In this document: in pieces, positions 12,861 to 24,973 of the stretch
How positions within the stretch are numbered: position 1 is the stretch's first letter
Layout of the letters: each line of letters begins with the position of its first letter
Source of the DNA: Erpobdella octoculata
Taxonomy: Eukaryota; Annelida; Clitellata; Hirudinida; Erpobdellidae
NCBI GenBank assembly: GCA_963978895.1
Contig: OZ022244.1
Span: 3,952,353 to 4,016,352 of the forward strand
DNA: 64,000 nt
Direction of reading: 5' to 3'
Notes under the pieces: generated by a model
Databases searched by the model: none
Told to the model about the DNA's origin: nothing
The model's input: the letters and a program-made list of their open reading frames with translations, nothing else
Position numbers and translations under genes: made by a program

Positions 12861-12992
12861 ACCAAATGGCACCGAATCTTTAAAAAAAAAGTTCGTTGGG
12901 TCTACAAAACATTCTTCGGGATATTGTCAAAATGGTTCTCGTGACACCTGCACAACCAATAACAAAGATTAATTTAAAATGGCCAAGAGCAC

Positions 12993-14215
12993 TCAACAGC
13001 TGTGTTTAAATAAAATTAGCCAACATTTCTTATTCATAAATCCATGTTGACTATTATCAATTAACTTGTGATTTTCTATGTGTTTCATCATATCCTTTTT
13101 AATAATTCTTTTCATAACTTTACATATAATGCATGTCAAGCTGACAGGTCTATAGTAACACGCCACACTTCCATTGCTTTTTTTAAATATTGGAACAATA
13201 GTTGCATCTTTCCAGTCTTGAAGAATTTCAGCTGTTAACATGGACTTGTTCATTAATCCTGAGAGTATTTTTCCAATCTCCTCTCTTACTTCTAATAAAA
13301 TCTTCGGATAAAGTGCATCAATCCCTGGCGTCTTATCAACTTTTATTTTTTTAGGTGTTTCCACTATTAGGTTTTTTATAAAACTAACTTTTCTTATAAC
13401 ATCTTTTGTATCACCTTTAAAGACTTTAAATGCAGCAGGAGCATCCTGGATATTTTCGTCAGCGAAGACTGAGCCAAAATTATCATTCAGCATATTTGTT
13501 ATTTCTTTGTCATTTGTAATTACTCTTCTTCCTACATCTTTCAAAGGACCTACTTTATCTTTTATTCTCTGCCTACTCTTCACATATCTAAACAAAACTT
13601 TTACCGTTTACTTTTATGCTATCTTCAAGTTTGTGTTCATAATCTGATATAGCCAATCTAATTGTGTATTTTGTTTCTTTTCTTATCTTTTTGCATTTTT
13701 TTCAAGCAAATTTAATGTTATTGAGTTTTCCTTGTTGTCGTTTCTCTATTTTTTCCAGGCTTCATATTTAGCTTTTTGTTTTTAATCATCCATGAATTTT
13801 TGTTCTGTTCTGGTTTTTCTGTTTTGAAACTTTATTTTCAATGATTTTATGCATACACTGGACAAATAAATTCAAAATGTTGTTAACAATTTTATCCTCA
13901 CTTTTGTATGTAAGTAATTTATTTTTTAAGCTGTTTCTTATTACACTGTGATCTGCTCTAAAGTTGTGGGAGCGAGTAATATTTTTGCAGCTCTGTTTGA
14001 TAGCTAAATTCCATCTGATAATTTGATGATCGCTAGTGTCAAAACATTTGTCAACCCTTATATTTTCATCTGAAGTGATTAATAGGTTTAGTGTATTGTT
14101 GCTTCGAGTTTATTCTTTAATTAATTGAGTCATAAATTCATCTTGAATCAATTGCACAAATTGTCTATCTTTTTTAATTTCCCCTTCTAATGTGTTTCAG
14201 TTTATATAGAAGTTA
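12993..14215 (-). pseudogene. CR1/Rex-like LINE: endonuclease end plus RT start
   Basis: From the minus strand, the APE-type endonuclease C-terminus appears at about 14170-14000, ending in DTSDHQIIRW; SDH is its catalytic motif. After a broken linker, an open stretch (13595-12993) encodes KSRQRIKDKVGPLKD, DNFGSVFADE, KVDKTPGIDALYPKILLE, WKDATIVPIFKK, YYRPVSLTCIICKVMKRII and NSQHGFMNKK, the N-terminal reverse transcriptase blocks 0 to 2A of CR1/Rex-type LINEs. The catalytic YxDD part is missing in this copy. Frameshifts upstream and truncation make it inactive. The paralogous copy at 39290-40990 continues further. Confidence 0.85.
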
Positions 14216-14235
14216 AAATCGGCTCATACACATTT

Positions 14236-14350
14236 TTTCATTTGCCCGAATCGGTCAAGCCAGTTGGGCAAATGCCGTACGAAGTCGGCCAGATGCGTAT
14301 GAAGTTGGGCAAATTCCGTCCAAAGTCGGGCAATGCCGTATGAAGTTGGG
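14236..14350. repeat. Short tandem repeat, about 22-bp unit
   Basis: Units like AAGTTGGGCAAATGCCGTACG repeat about five times with variation. The counterpart in copy 2 is at 41040-41130 with a different unit number. Confidence 0.7.
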
Positions 14351-14515
14351 CAATTATTTGAAAAAATTATTTTTAGAATATTTTTATAGAGATTGTTATT
14401 TAATAGTTGATAATATTTTTAGATATAATTAATTTTGTATTATTCTTTTTTATGCCTGTCGTCCGACAGGCTTTGAAGCCAGTTTACTAAAGTGTTAACA
14501 ATCATGCCATGTAGA

Positions 14516-15889
14516 CAGATGCGTAACTAGGGTATGACAGACATGGCACGTGCCATGGGCGCCAACTGAAGAGGGCGCAAAATGACAATAAAAAAATATT
14601 TCTAGAGAAATAAATAGGATATTAATGAAGAAAGTATTAATGAAGAAAAAGCAATGCTGGTAACTTTTTTTGGAACCATCGATGCACTTTATGTTTTCTT
14701 CTCTCGCTCAACCCAGCGTTGGGAAAAGCTCAAAACTGTCGTACCTGTGGTTTTAAAGTCTGACACCGATACCAGTTGGAGCGCAAAAATGGAATCAGTA
14801 AAACCTGTTTACAAATATTTCAAGCAAATAGTGGAAGTTTTCCAGAACATAATGGACGATGAAAGCGCGACTAATGAAACTAAAAGCGAAGCAAAGCAAC
14901 TCTATAATCGAATATTAACACATAACTTTCTAATGTTGCAGGGGTTTTGGAACAAGATCTTAATTCGTATTCACTGCATTCAAAAAAGATTGCAGGACCC
15001 TAAAATGAACTTTCATGAAGCAGCTTTAAATTTAAAAGTTTTCCAAAATTATTTTCATGATGAAAGAAGAGTGTAAGTTAGTGAATCACTGGGCGAAGGA
15101 ATTTGAATTTGCAATGAATGGGACATTGAATTTGAAAGACGTCAAAGAAGAAAGAAAAGAATGGATGGCGAAATATCGAGAGATACTGGCTTATCAGCTA
15201 AAGAATAACATGGAAAGAGTTATGAAAGGGACTGTCAACCGTCTATTCAATGATTTAAAAAGTAGAAGAGTTCGTTTACAAAAAATTGATGAAACATTTG
15301 GATTTTTTCTTTATGTGGAAGGGATGTGTTTTAAAGCCAAAACAAGCTACTTGAAAGATAGTTGTGAAAAATTTGGAAAAGTCTACAGTTGTGATGTGGA
15401 TGGTCAAGAATAATATGAAAAAAGTTTGGATTTTAGAACGCTGCTAACAAGCCGAACCGAAAAAATATCAAGCCCCGAATATTTACTTAATTTTATAGTT
15501 CAGTATGAGATGAAAACGTTTTTCCCAATATGCGTATAGCATTGCAAATATTGCTGACAATCGCGGTTTCTATTGCCAGTTGCAAAAGATAATTTAGCAA
15601 ATTAAAATTGATACTTTAATGTTTGAGAGCCTCGATCTTGTTTTACTTAGCATAGCATAGTAAGAGAAATGACTCAAGAAATTGACTGAAGACATAATTA
15701 AACATTTAGCGTCAGCTAAAGCAAGACAAATGAATTTGTAATAAAGTGTTAATAGATTTAAGTTGTGGTACATTTTACCCAATTCTAGAGTAGTTTTTTT
15801 TTTTTAATAAAACGTAAGTAACCTATCGTCGGAGAGGGGCGCAAGATCGGTGTTTGCCATAGGCGCCATTTACCTTAAGTACGCCACTG
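14516..15889 (+). mobile_element. hAT element with 8-bp target duplication
   Basis: Both ends are visible. The element starts CAGATGCGTAACTAGGGTA and its other end reads, inverted, CAGTGGCGTACTTAAGGTA. It is flanked by CATGTAGA on both sides (14508-14515 and 15890-15897), an exact 8-bp duplication as hAT elements make. It interrupts a SINE, whose tRNA-like head lies at 15898-15960. The interior is a hAT transposase relic. Copy 2 has the right end (42463) but has lost the left end. Confidence 0.85.
14654..15790 (+). pseudogene. hAT transposase (ZMYM1/DUF4371-like), C-terminal half
   Basis: The first frame (14654-15076) gives FFGTIDALYVFFSRSTQRWE and LKSDTDTSWSAKMESV, the RNase H-fold part of ZMYM1-like hAT proteins (SRSTQRW and SxTxWSAR-type blocks). 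A frame change at about 15060 leads to 15057-15413. After more breaks, 15500-15720 gives IALQILLTIAVSIASCKR, FSKLKLIL and ALASAKAR-type remains, matching the hAT dimerisation domain (usually PVSxASxERSFSKLKLIK). The N-terminal zinc finger and first catalytic part are missing, so the element cannot supply transposase. Confidence 0.8.
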
Positions 15890-15897
15890 CATGTAGA

Positions 15898-15960
15898 TTC
15901 AAACTGCCGCTATTTAGGCTTACAGGCGAATGGTTTTCCGCAATACCAGCGCAACCTGCT
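15898..15960 (-). repeat. SINE head (tRNA-like), split by the hAT element
   Basis: On the minus strand GCGCTGGTATTGCGG, then TTCGCCTGTAAGCC and GCGGCAGTTTGAATC, resemble the heads of the SINE family at 22034, 46278 and others (B-box-like GCAGTTTGAATC). The rest of this SINE continues left of the hAT element (before 14508). Confidence 0.55.
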
Positions 15961-16383
15961 ACACCTCAGTACAGTTAACTCACTATTCTACTATTGGACT
16001 AGTGAACCGGAATAAAATCTAACTAAATGAATTATTGTGGTTCGGACAGTCAAGATGGTATTGTAGCTGCTCAAAATCAGTTTTTCTGTTTTCATGCAAT
16101 ATGATAGAAATTTTAAACAAGGTGTTTTTCATCTTATTTAATTTTTTCTAAACATTTGAAACAAATTTATTACGTACTATTCAAAACAATCATATGCTCT
16201 AGCAAATTCTCAAATATTTTGTTAGTCGGCTTATCTTTAATGTTATTTTTTTCTTTAAGTTAACTTTGTTAGAACAACTAGAAAAAATGGAAAGCCATAC
16301 AAGGAAGTATTATTATGAAAATACCTCAAGTTTAGAAATCACGTGATGCATTAACACTCGGCATGGTAATTAAGAGATAGCTC

Positions 16384-16480
16384 TATATAAGACTTCATGA
16401 CTTGACGATAGACACGTTAAGCTGATGATTTGTTCTGCACTGTAAAGATTTCTTCAAAGGAATAAAAAAAATGTGAGCAA
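16384..16480 (+). promoter_or_regulatory. Core promoter and 5' UTR exon of LY6 gene A
   Basis: A TATA box (TATATAA, 16384-16390) lies about 30 bases before the likely start of transcription (about 16412-16420). The short untranslated exon would end at 16472 before a donor GTGAGC (16473-16478). The acceptor TAAATTTTAG ends at 16580, two bases before the start codon. The same layout is kept in copy C (42963-43057). Upstream sequence is conserved between copies to about 15960. Confidence 0.6.
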
Positions 16481-16581
16481 ATTTAACATATAAAAACAAA
16501 CCACCGTAATGATTTTTAGGATGCGGGTGTTTTTCTTTTGTTTGTTTTATGTTTAAAATACCAACTTTTGTAAATTTTAGA

Positions 16582-16765
16582 ATGAATAAACGGAATCTTT
16601 TTCTAATGGCGTGCCTGATGTTCTTTCTGCCTTTTTCAGCTGAAGGGATTCGATGTTACAATTGCTACAACACTACAGCATGTCATGATCCATTTACAAA
16701 TATTAATAATTCTGTATCGACCTGCGAAGGAAATTATTGTGCCAAAGGTACAGCAACTATATCAG
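16582..16765 (+). CDS. LY6 gene A, coding exon 1
   Basis: Encodes the signal peptide and first five cysteines (61 codons plus one base). The donor is TCAG|GTGAAT. Translation past the donor would stop after two codons. Confidence 0.87.
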
Positions 16766-19700
16766 GTGAATAGAGCAATTTGAACATAACTATTTTGATT
16801 GGTTTAGTTTGATTTAAAATCACAACGACATATTTATGATTTTTGATTTTGATTTGAAATCATATTTTGCCTGATTTAGTGATTTTGAAGCCTGAAAAAT
16901 TTTTTACTAAACTAAAAAACTTTCTTTTCATTGAAACAAAAATTTGCCAATTTAACGTGATAACAAATGCCATGCAACTGCAAAAGTTGGCCAAAAATGA
17001 AATCGGATTTTTGACGGAATACAAAATTCTGATGGAACCATTAGCTATGACTTTATATCATTTGCATATTGACAACGATTGTTACTATGGTGTGCCGTCG
17101 CCTATTTAGCTGAAAGCATAAAACACAATACATTGAAACACAAGGTAGCATGTTACTGTGTGGTGTTTTAGAAAGTTCACTGTTGTGAGGATTGGAAAAG
17201 GGGTTAGGGTAGATTTCATCTTGACATCACTGAAAGTAGAATTAAAGAAGCAGTGCTGACTGCAGGGTCACACCATGGTTTCAAGCTGAAGTGAGCCAAC
17301 TTCTCGTTAACCTATAACGCAGCTTTGGATTAGTTCTGCAACAGCATTTGAAAACAACGTGTACAAAGCATTTGAACAAGAAGAAGACAGGTCAGGAGCA
17401 CCAGATGTCAGCGATGATGACTATGGTTAAGGTAACACAGCAGCAGCTTCATCTCCATACAGATGCAAAAACCACATATTTAATGATAACTGACTACTGA
17501 TACTCTATACTCAATAGTCATGAGCTGATGTCTTTGATTAATGTCAGGTAGTCATCCCAGGTCTACCTTCTCCTACTTGTCGGATACAGACTGCGCCGTG
17601 ATAAACCACCTTAACAGCAACGCTTACCACATAGCAATAAAAAGATTCATCAGACACAATGCTACAACAACTGCTTTGTCAGCAGCTGTGTAACGTCGTT
17701 TAAGCATTGCAGGTTTAATTGAGACACCTAGACAAAACAGACTATCTTACGCATTATTCGAAAGGTTTACCATTAAAAATCTAAACCAAAGCTTATTTTT
17801 AGTTATTTAAAAAAAATAAATTGACTATCGCTTTGAATTTTTGTACTATTTGATGCAGGTTAAAATGATTTTTCGCTTAAAAATCAAACGGCATACAAAT
17901 TATATTAATGAACGTTATTTATTACCCTTATTTACACATCTTTTTTGATGTTTCACGTGGCCAGTCTTTTCTGATACAATTTTGTCTTTCTTTATTTTAT
18001 GGGGATCTCTATTTTTTTGTTTTTTCTCCATGCAAACTGTCCAATCTGCTAGTTTCCTAATTTTAATAGCATCTCTTTTTTTTCTCTACAAGAGCAATCT
18101 ATTTTAACGTATTGAGTTTATTTATAAAACTGTTTATTATTTATTACAGAAATGAACCAACGATTTAATGGTTGAAAAAAATGGTTACATGACTTTGATT
18201 TCAAATGATTTTAAATACAAAAAAATTGTGATTTTGATTTTTATGATGAGGGTTTTGATTTAGATTTAAAATCATAAAATAAATCGTTTCGCCCAACACT
18301 GATAAAAACGTCTTATACTAAATTGTGACGTAATATTTGAGGAGTCTGACGTTTTCTGAGAAGTGTGGCAAATGAGCTGTAAATGAATATATAAAAACAA
18401 AACTTTTATTCTCAAATGCATTAAAAAAGAAAAAAATCTTATGTGATTATCCAAAAGCAACGGACGTTACTTATTTAATTACTATTATTAACGCAGAGAG
18501 ACCACACAAGCAGAAATGTACGCCCCAACGGAATATATTAAAACGACTTCAGAGTACTTCAATTTTGATTATAATGTGAATATTATAATCAAAAATTAAT
18601 ATGCATGCCGAATTTTAGATCAATCAGAAAACGGGAAATTAGTAAAAAATCGATTATAAGATTTCCGGGTAGCACAGTCCACGACAAAGTTGAGTAAAAG
18701 CGTATAATATAAATGCTTCTAAGTGCACTAAAGAGAACAAAATAATTTTTGTGTGTTATCCGATTATATTTTTTAAATAGTTTAAATTATTATAAACGTG
18801 TGAAACTTTTTTAACAAACTCTTTCAGTCATAGAGAAATAACGAGTTAATCCGTTAAACACCAGGTTTCTTAACAAATCCCTTATATTTCTGAATTTACC
18901 GGCTTTTCATTTATTGAATTGAAGGTAAATTGAAATTATTTTTTATGGAATTTATTTATGTTAACATTTATTTAGTCGTATTTGATTTGTTTTTGTTTTA
19001 AACATAAAGATGTATTATTTTAAATTGAAATTTAATTTTCAAAAAATTTCAGTTCTTAATTGAATGCATTTTTTACTGAGATGTATCATACGCCTCTTCC
19101 AAGACAAGTCTTGCACAAAGGCCAGAAATAGTCCTTGCAAAGGCAGCCATTTATAAGCGCCTACCCTTTCAGCAATGCGTGTGAACTCCTTGCTTAAGGG
19201 AGTTACGCTGGTGACCTAACGATCGACAGGCGAACGCACCGCTCTGCCACCAGCGCCTCTTATTATCATTAGAAGCGAGCCTATATCTTAGATTTTAACT
19301 TTCAAGACTTGCAAACATTTAAGCAAGTAAACAAGCAAGCAAGTAAGCAAGCACATAAACAAACAAGTTAAACCGGTGTTAATATAAGGGATTTAAAAAC
19401 AAACACGCATTTTTATAAATTTATAATAATTTAACAATTTATTGTTAAATTATTTAAGAAATATAATCGAACTAGCTGGGTTACCCGGCGTTGCCTGGGG
19501 ATTTTAAAGGCTTTTTATCGTTTTCTCTCTGGCTCCCGTTTCCTTAACTGCTTGCTTTCCCGTTCCAGGTCGCTTTCTCACTCCTGGTCGCATTTCTGCT
19601 CACGGTCGCTTTTCCGGCCTCGGTCTCTTTTACTTTTTCCGATCCCGGTTGCTTTTACGCTCCAGCTTGCTCTTCTTTTCGCTCTTCCGTTCCTCCATTA

Positions 19701-22700
19701 AATTTTAGAGCCTTCCCAATGTGGCTTAAATGGGATGTAGCGGAATGCTGTGCAGTCATCAAAATTGATATGTTCTCTCGTTAACACTTTGTTAATAGGT
19801 TTGCTCGTTTAGTTACGTCTGAACTTCCTCAATTTTAATTAGTGTTCTTTAATGTATTGGTTCCACTCTGCAAGTGTGATCTTCTGCAAAGGCTTATTAT
19901 GATTGACTAAAGCTGAAAAAAAAAGAATTTATTAGTTAACGGCTGCAATAATGTTAAAATACGTTCATATATCTCAACAGGTTATATTTTTATAGATGTT
20001 CTTAGTTTTTAAGTGTCATGTCTACAGAACGCTACATGTGGCATGTTAATAAATGTTGACCCGTGGCTTTGAAAAATATGATATAAAACACAGATTGAAA
20101 TAAAACATGTAATAATAATATTAAAAACATTCAAAGCATTAACTTAATGAATTTTCCGAGAGTTTTCTGAGATCATCCATTTAGAACAATCGAAGAGTAC
20201 CACTTTTATTTAGCAAGTGATGCAATTATAAATTGAACAAAACAGCAGCAGATTGATAGGCTGGCTTGAGAACTTTGTTCATGATTTTGTTGAAACACAA
20301 AAATACTGCACTTGCTTTCATTTCTTTCAAATTTCATGCACCTCATATATCAGTGAAACTTTTACAATAAATTGATGTTGCATGTAAGATTTTCTTTAAA
20401 ATGTAATTTTCTAATTTCCTCTGAAAAGTAAAAAATAAAATAAGACCGATAAATTAATTCATAATCTTATAGTCATAACTACTCGTGAATAATAATGGTT
20501 GTAATGCCATCACATAAAAAAAAACTTACCTGCCCAAAAAAATTTCTCATTTACCGATAGGCTGATAGCAAGCTCGTCAGTTTAGGAAACCATGATGAAC
20601 AATATTAGATAAGGAACAATTGAAGTCAGAAGCCTTGAACGATAAATACGAACAAGGAATTTAAATTTATTTTTCCAATCTGCAACTCCTTTTTGCAAAA
20701 CACAAAATGTTAGAGCATAATGATAATCTTATAATAATTAATAATAATATAACATAATTAAACACGTGCAATGCAACAAACGAAACAAATTGAAAGATAC
20801 ACAGTAAATCATGATTTTAAAAACTAAAAACAAATTACCAAAGCTTTGCCACTTACTTTTGAATGGGAGATATGAACAATGAATTTCTAATTTGATTTAA
20901 TTTTAATTTGTTAAGTCTGGAACTCTTTTTGTGAAGCACAAAATATCTCGAAATAGAAGAAATTCCACCTGCAATTTATTGATTAGTCCTGAAAACCAAA
21001 GTTATCTAGATTTAAAAGATAAGTTGCTAAAAATGTCCAACCTAATCTGTCTTTCATCAAGAGATTCATTTAACCTTGAATCAGCCATATCTTTAGCTTT
21101 TGAAGTCCTACTTCCAAGATCAATCTTTTTATTAGGAGGAATACTGAAACATTTAACGGTATAAAAAATTGAATAATAATAAGTTAGAAAAAGCGATATC
21201 TATATATATAAAGAATATCATAAAAATTGATAAATGAATAAACGACTAATGGAGAAAGTATAGCGATAATGATATATGCAATCACGCGGAATGAAACGAA
21301 GGCTAATGGCGAAAGTATAGCAATATTGATATATGCAATCACGCGGAATGAAACGGAGGCGTTAAACAACAAACAATGTTATGAAAAACAAATAAATAAA
21401 TAACTTACCTTCTTAGAATCAGAGTAACAATAACCAAACGTGGAACGTGGAACGAAAAGACTCGAAAAACGGCGATATGAAAACAACGATCGATATAAAA
21501 CATTAGCATAGAAAATTAGTTGAACAGAAAATGAAATTTTTAAATAAGTTATAAAACATTTTTTCCTTTAGACTGAAAATTCTTTTAGGAGCCAAATATT
21601 CACCATAACAAATTTCGTGCTTAATAGTTCAATGGTTATTGCAGTTACTTAGAACAAAGTCCAACAAAGTGCCTTTTATATAACACAAAAAAAATGATTT
21701 CTTTCTTTTCAGTTCATTTAGAGGTAAAATTGTTTTTATATATTTTCATTTTACGGTTTTTAGTCTTTAAGCAAATTTTATAAAATCTTACTTATGTAAC
21801 TTGTATAAATTCAATGGAATTTTTCCCATCCGTTTCACTTTTAAGAAACATGGGTGAAGTTGCTATCAAGCTAGCTAGACAACTTTGAACAGTGGCAAGA
21901 GGGTAGCTAAAGTCTGGCATATTATTGATTTATCCTTTGTATTGTTTGATTAATAAGAAAAATAGGGAGAATATTATTAAAAAAAAAATAGGGAGAATAA
22001 AAATCTTAACAAAAATTTACAGAAATCATCCTAAAGTGGCGGTAAAGCGTTCGCCTGTAGGCTTATACACTTATAGGACGGCAGTTCAACCATCACCGGC
22101 GTCACCATCGTAGCTCCCTTAAGCAAGGAGTTTACACGCATTGCTCAGGTTGAGTGTCTCGTGGGGTTAACTAGCTCCTTTCACTAACCTTAAAAAAAAA
22201 GAAAATTACAACATATTCACTAATTTTATTTTTGATAATTAAACTGAATTGCATCATCAAGACTTAAATATGCATGCAAAATTTCAGCTCAATTTGAAAA
22301 TGGGGAGTAAATGAAAAATTGTTTACAATATACGCAAGTCGTCCAAGGTCATCCAGTGCCGCAGCTCTTTGGGACGCAAAAACGGGTACGAGACTGGGTG
22401 GAAGAGCTTCCTGGAACCAATGACGTACCACCTCGTCACCAACGTCGTCCTTCTTTGCGGAATGGTGATAGCTTGCTAGTTTGGGGTTCTTATTGGAAAA
22501 AAGTTTCAAAGAGTTCTCATCTCCTTCTCTCGTGGTATCTTTTGACGGCGTTTTGGAGCTGGTCGTATTCAGCAGCCTGCAAGATGACGTCATCGAAGCT
22601 GTTTGCCGTTTTCACCGGAAGGTTTGCTAGGGCATTGTTTAGCTTCGTGGATGACGTCGCGATGCTAGGCGATGTTAAACTGAGCCTCGAGGATCAAAAA

Positions 22701-23896
22701 CCTTATGGCAGGATTTGACGTGAAACGGCAGCGGTTGTGGAAGTTGTCTCAACAGCAGGATGTTGGGTTGAAGCAGCTGCCATCATGGCGTCAGGTCAGT
22801 TAATAGATAGGAAAATTCGGCGGTTTAAAATGCTCAGTGGAAACTTCGGAGATTAAAAATGCAGACGTTGAGGTCGCCAATATAGTTACTTTTTACAAGT
22901 TTAAAGACAGTTAGAAATTTGTATTCTTCAGCATTAAGTAACAATCAACGCAACCGACAACGAATGTAGACAAGAACTAAAACAAGAACAATTTTTTAAT
23001 AACCGACAATGACGAAAAGAAGAGAACGAATTCCAAAACATGATATTAACCTAACAATTGCAGACTGTAACAAACATTAAAAACCAACAAAACAAAAAAG
23101 AAGGAAGGAAAAAGAAAAACCGCAAAAGGTGCTACTAACAGGCCAGAGCCATGCAATCAAAGCAGCATTACCTGTAGAACATGTATACTTGCCTGAAATG
23201 CCGGTAAACTAAAAAAAAGATTAACTGCGAGCACAATCCATGACTGAGGAAAGTAAAATGTGTATAAAAACAGCAAAAATGGCGCGATGTAAATATGGAT
23301 GACATCCTTGTTTTTAGTAAAACAACTTACAATTTTTGTAAACGAGAAAAAAGTGTTCATTAAATAACCGACTGCGTAAAAGATATTTTCTGCAATCTAA
23401 TAAGATGAATCAGTAAAATAATGAATTTTTCCGAATGCTCTAACCGATTTAGTCAATGATATCAAGCATGGGTATCCTCAGAACATATTTGCAATTCATG
23501 ATGTGATTGGACTGCCGATCATTATTATGTTACACGATAAGTTTATAGTTTGCCATTTGCTTATAGTAATATCGATGATATTTAATATATCTAAACTCAA
23601 TTCCAATTAAGATAATTTAATTGCATAAAAACAACATCCTTTGAATATAACTGTTGTTTCAGTTAAAAACTCACAAAAGTCTCGTTTCATGTTTCTTTAT
23701 AGGTTTCCTAGTTACCGCCCGAAGGTGTGTCGAGAGCACGACATTTACTGGCTGCAAGACAGTATATGCAGACTCGATTAGCGAATACGATTGTTTTTGC
23801 CAGACCAACCTCTGCAATGATGCCACAATCAAAGTATCTGGATTGACAACGATGGTTGCAATGGTTGTGATCAGTTTTATGTTTCTCGTCATATAG
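16582..23896 (+). CDS. LY6 gene A: secreted/GPI three-finger protein, 2 coding exons
   Basis: Coding exons are 16582-16765 and 23703-23896, joined by a phase-1 intron (GTGAAT...TTTATAG) of 6.9 kb; together they give 125 residues and a TAG. Residues 1-22 are a signal peptide (hydrophobic LFLMACLMFFLPF). The mature part begins IRCYNC and has ten cysteines (25, 28, 34, 48, 53, 70, 79, 92, 94, 99) ending in the LU-domain C-x4-C-N signature QTNLCN. A hydrophobic tail (about 105-125) suits a GPI-anchor signal. The start was chosen because the acceptor falls just before this ATG. LY6/uPAR proteins are cell-surface ligands, receptor modulators or co-receptors; the partner here is unknown. Gene C is the duplicate, differing at three residues. 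An AATAAA lies at 23990. Confidence 0.87.
16800..18301 (+). mobile_element. Decayed hAT element (ZBED-like transposase) in gene A intron
   Basis: 16867-17109 encodes FLTEYKILMEPLAMTLYHL and a YYGVPSPI end, a block seen in ZBED-type hAT transposases (EYxxVMxPLAxALDxLQ). Further downstream the dimerisation domain is recognisable in fragments (FIRHNATTALSAAV, RRFSIAGLIETPRQNRLS, near 17650-17760). The right end reads CGTTTCGCCCAACACTG (to 18301), which inverted starts CAGTGTTGGGCGAAACG, a typical hAT terminus. The left terminus is gone. The element is in both duplication units, so it predates the duplication. Confidence 0.7.
18302..19080. other. Intronic DNA without recognisable features
   Basis: AT-rich intron of gene A, conserved in copy 2 (44873-45650). 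I see no coding potential, hairpin or repeat family in it. Confidence 0.4.
19083..19262 (-). repeat. tRNA-derived SINE
   Basis: On the minus strand it starts GAGGCGCTGGTGGCAGAGCG, continues with GTTCGCCTGTCGATCG and the family body AACTCCCTTAAGCAAGGAGT, a perfect inverted repeat that defines this SINE family. Members lie at 22034 (+), 45650 (-), 46278 (+) and 56550 (-). Confidence 0.7.
19472..21686 (-). mobile_element. Helitron, copy-1-specific insertion
   Basis: The left edge CTAGCTGGGTTACCCGGCG is the inverse of the Helitron 3' end found at 32665 and 4551, followed on its 5' side by the GC-rich minisatellite in inverse form (19510-19690). The right edge is near TTTTATATAACAC (about 21686), whose inverse begins TATAAAAGGC. 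Copy 2 has the empty site ATAATCGAATAAAAC at about 45925-45940. The interior has no ORF of note, and contains a repeat shared with 1680-1990 and a 57-bp tandem pair at 21240-21360. No Rep/helicase is encoded, so it is non-autonomous. Confidence 0.75.
22034..22175 (+). repeat. tRNA-derived SINE
   Basis: Starts GTGGCGGTAAAGCGTTCGCC, has a worn B-box-like GACGGCAGTTCAACC, and the body AGCTCCCTTAAGCAAGGAGT. The copy-2 counterpart (46278) keeps a better B box (CAGTTTGAATC). Confidence 0.7.
22264..22770 (-). pseudogene. Ty3/gypsy-type gag fragment
   Basis: On the minus strand one frame gives KLNNALANLPVKTANSFDDV and ILQAAEYDQLQNAVKRYHER (about 22680-22550), then frame changes lead to GDEVVRHWFQEALPPSLVPV and ASQRAAALDDLGRLA (about 22440-22320). 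The order small helical block, YxxLxxxxxxR, then RFxxALPxxxxxxxxxxxxxSLDxLxxLAD is typical of retrotransposon capsid. No LTR, primer site or pol is adjacent. The plus-strand ORF over the same bases is a shadow. The fragment is in the gene A intron, with a copy at 46511-47060. Confidence 0.65.
23703..23896 (+). CDS. LY6 gene A, coding exon 2
   Basis: Encodes the last five cysteines and the GPI-type tail. The acceptor at 23702 (TTCTTTATAG) keeps the phase-1 frame; the alternative acceptor TTTCAG about 40 bases upstream would shift the frame. TAG at 23894-23896. Confidence 0.87.
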
Positions 23897-23989
23897 TTCT
23901 ACAACCAGCTTTATAAACTTTAAAAAAAAACTAAACTAATTATTGAAGTTTCAAATCATTGTTTAACAAAATGACGTTTTTAAAATTGA

Positions 23990-23995
23990 AATAAA
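23990..23995 (+). terminator. Poly(A) signal of gene A
   Basis: AATAAA about 95 bases after the stop codon, followed by T- and GT-rich sequence (AAGTTTATTT). Copy C has the same at 48402-48407. Confidence 0.6.
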
Positions 23996-24012
23996 AGTTT
24001 ATTTCAGCATTT

Positions 24013-24478
24013 TCTTTTCAATTGCAAGCTGAAAAATGGGTTACTACAAAGTTTAGAAAAAATGAAATAATTTGGAAAATAACGCTTAAATTTAATATTT
24101 TATTTAAACGTTTCTTTATAGCACTGTGAGTAGAAATGTTTCTTTAAAAATGTAAATCATTATAAAACTTTAACCACATTTGAAGGCTAAAGATAATGGC
24201 TATTTTTTTGCTATTTATTAAACCAGATAATGAATTATATTGGTATCCTTGTGAAAAGATAAAATTGTGATACAAATTCTAAAAAATAAATGTTTTTAGT
24301 TATTCTAACAGAATATTCAATGAAAAGTCACTAAAAATGTTTATAAAGTTTGTGGTAAAAACTATTAACATAAACTTGTAATGATGTGTAGCTCCTAATT
24401 TTACCAAGTAAACAAAGAGTGGCATCATCGGATATGTGACCGAAACCTCCTGTGATCATATCGCTGGCAACCAAAGCA
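24013..24478. other. Segment present only in copy 1
   Basis: Copy 2 runs from TTTATTTTAGC straight into AAAAGATCTGAAACAG (48421), while copy 1 has about 465 extra bases between these points. AGC is present at both edges, which suits a microhomology deletion from copy 2. Nothing coding is seen. Confidence 0.55.
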
Positions 24479-24915
24479 AAAGGTCTGAAACAGTACGTTT
24501 AGACCTGAGTAGTCACTGTGTCGGGTTGTGTCAAGCGAGGTCGTAGTGAGTGAGGTTGTGTCAAATTGGATCAAGCTAAAATAAACAACAGTTTAAAAAT
24601 TAAAAACATGCATCTATAAATTTATCTAAAAAGTATAAAATAAATTCAAAACATAAAACCGTGGCCGCGATCGTTGCGATTGTATTTTTGTTAAAGAAAA
24701 CACTTCGGTGTTAATAATTTATTTTTTACGTTTTAGAGAAAGTTATAAAAGTGTGTTTTCAATGTTTTAAAGAATTACTAGTATCAGGCGCGCAGAGCAT
24801 CTACGCGTCAAGAAGTAAATATAACTGTAAAGTTGATTATTTTTTAAATCTTTCTAATTATTTTTGTTTCTGTCTCTCTCTATCTGTTTATCTCTCTCGA
24901 TCTCTCTTTCTATCT

Positions 24916-24916
<1 letters not shown>

Positions 24917-24967
<51 letters not shown>
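24917..24967. repeat. (TC)n microsatellite
   Basis: CT/TC run of about 50 bases; absent from copy 2, where a deletion of about 260 bases covers it. Confidence 0.9.

Positions 24968-24973
<6 letters not shown>

Noticed and set aside
23641..23702. Alternative acceptor (TTTCAG, about 23662) for LY6 gene A exon 2
   Set aside because: With the phase-1 donor it would shift the frame before the conserved cysteines; the acceptor at 23702 keeps it, and copy C agrees.
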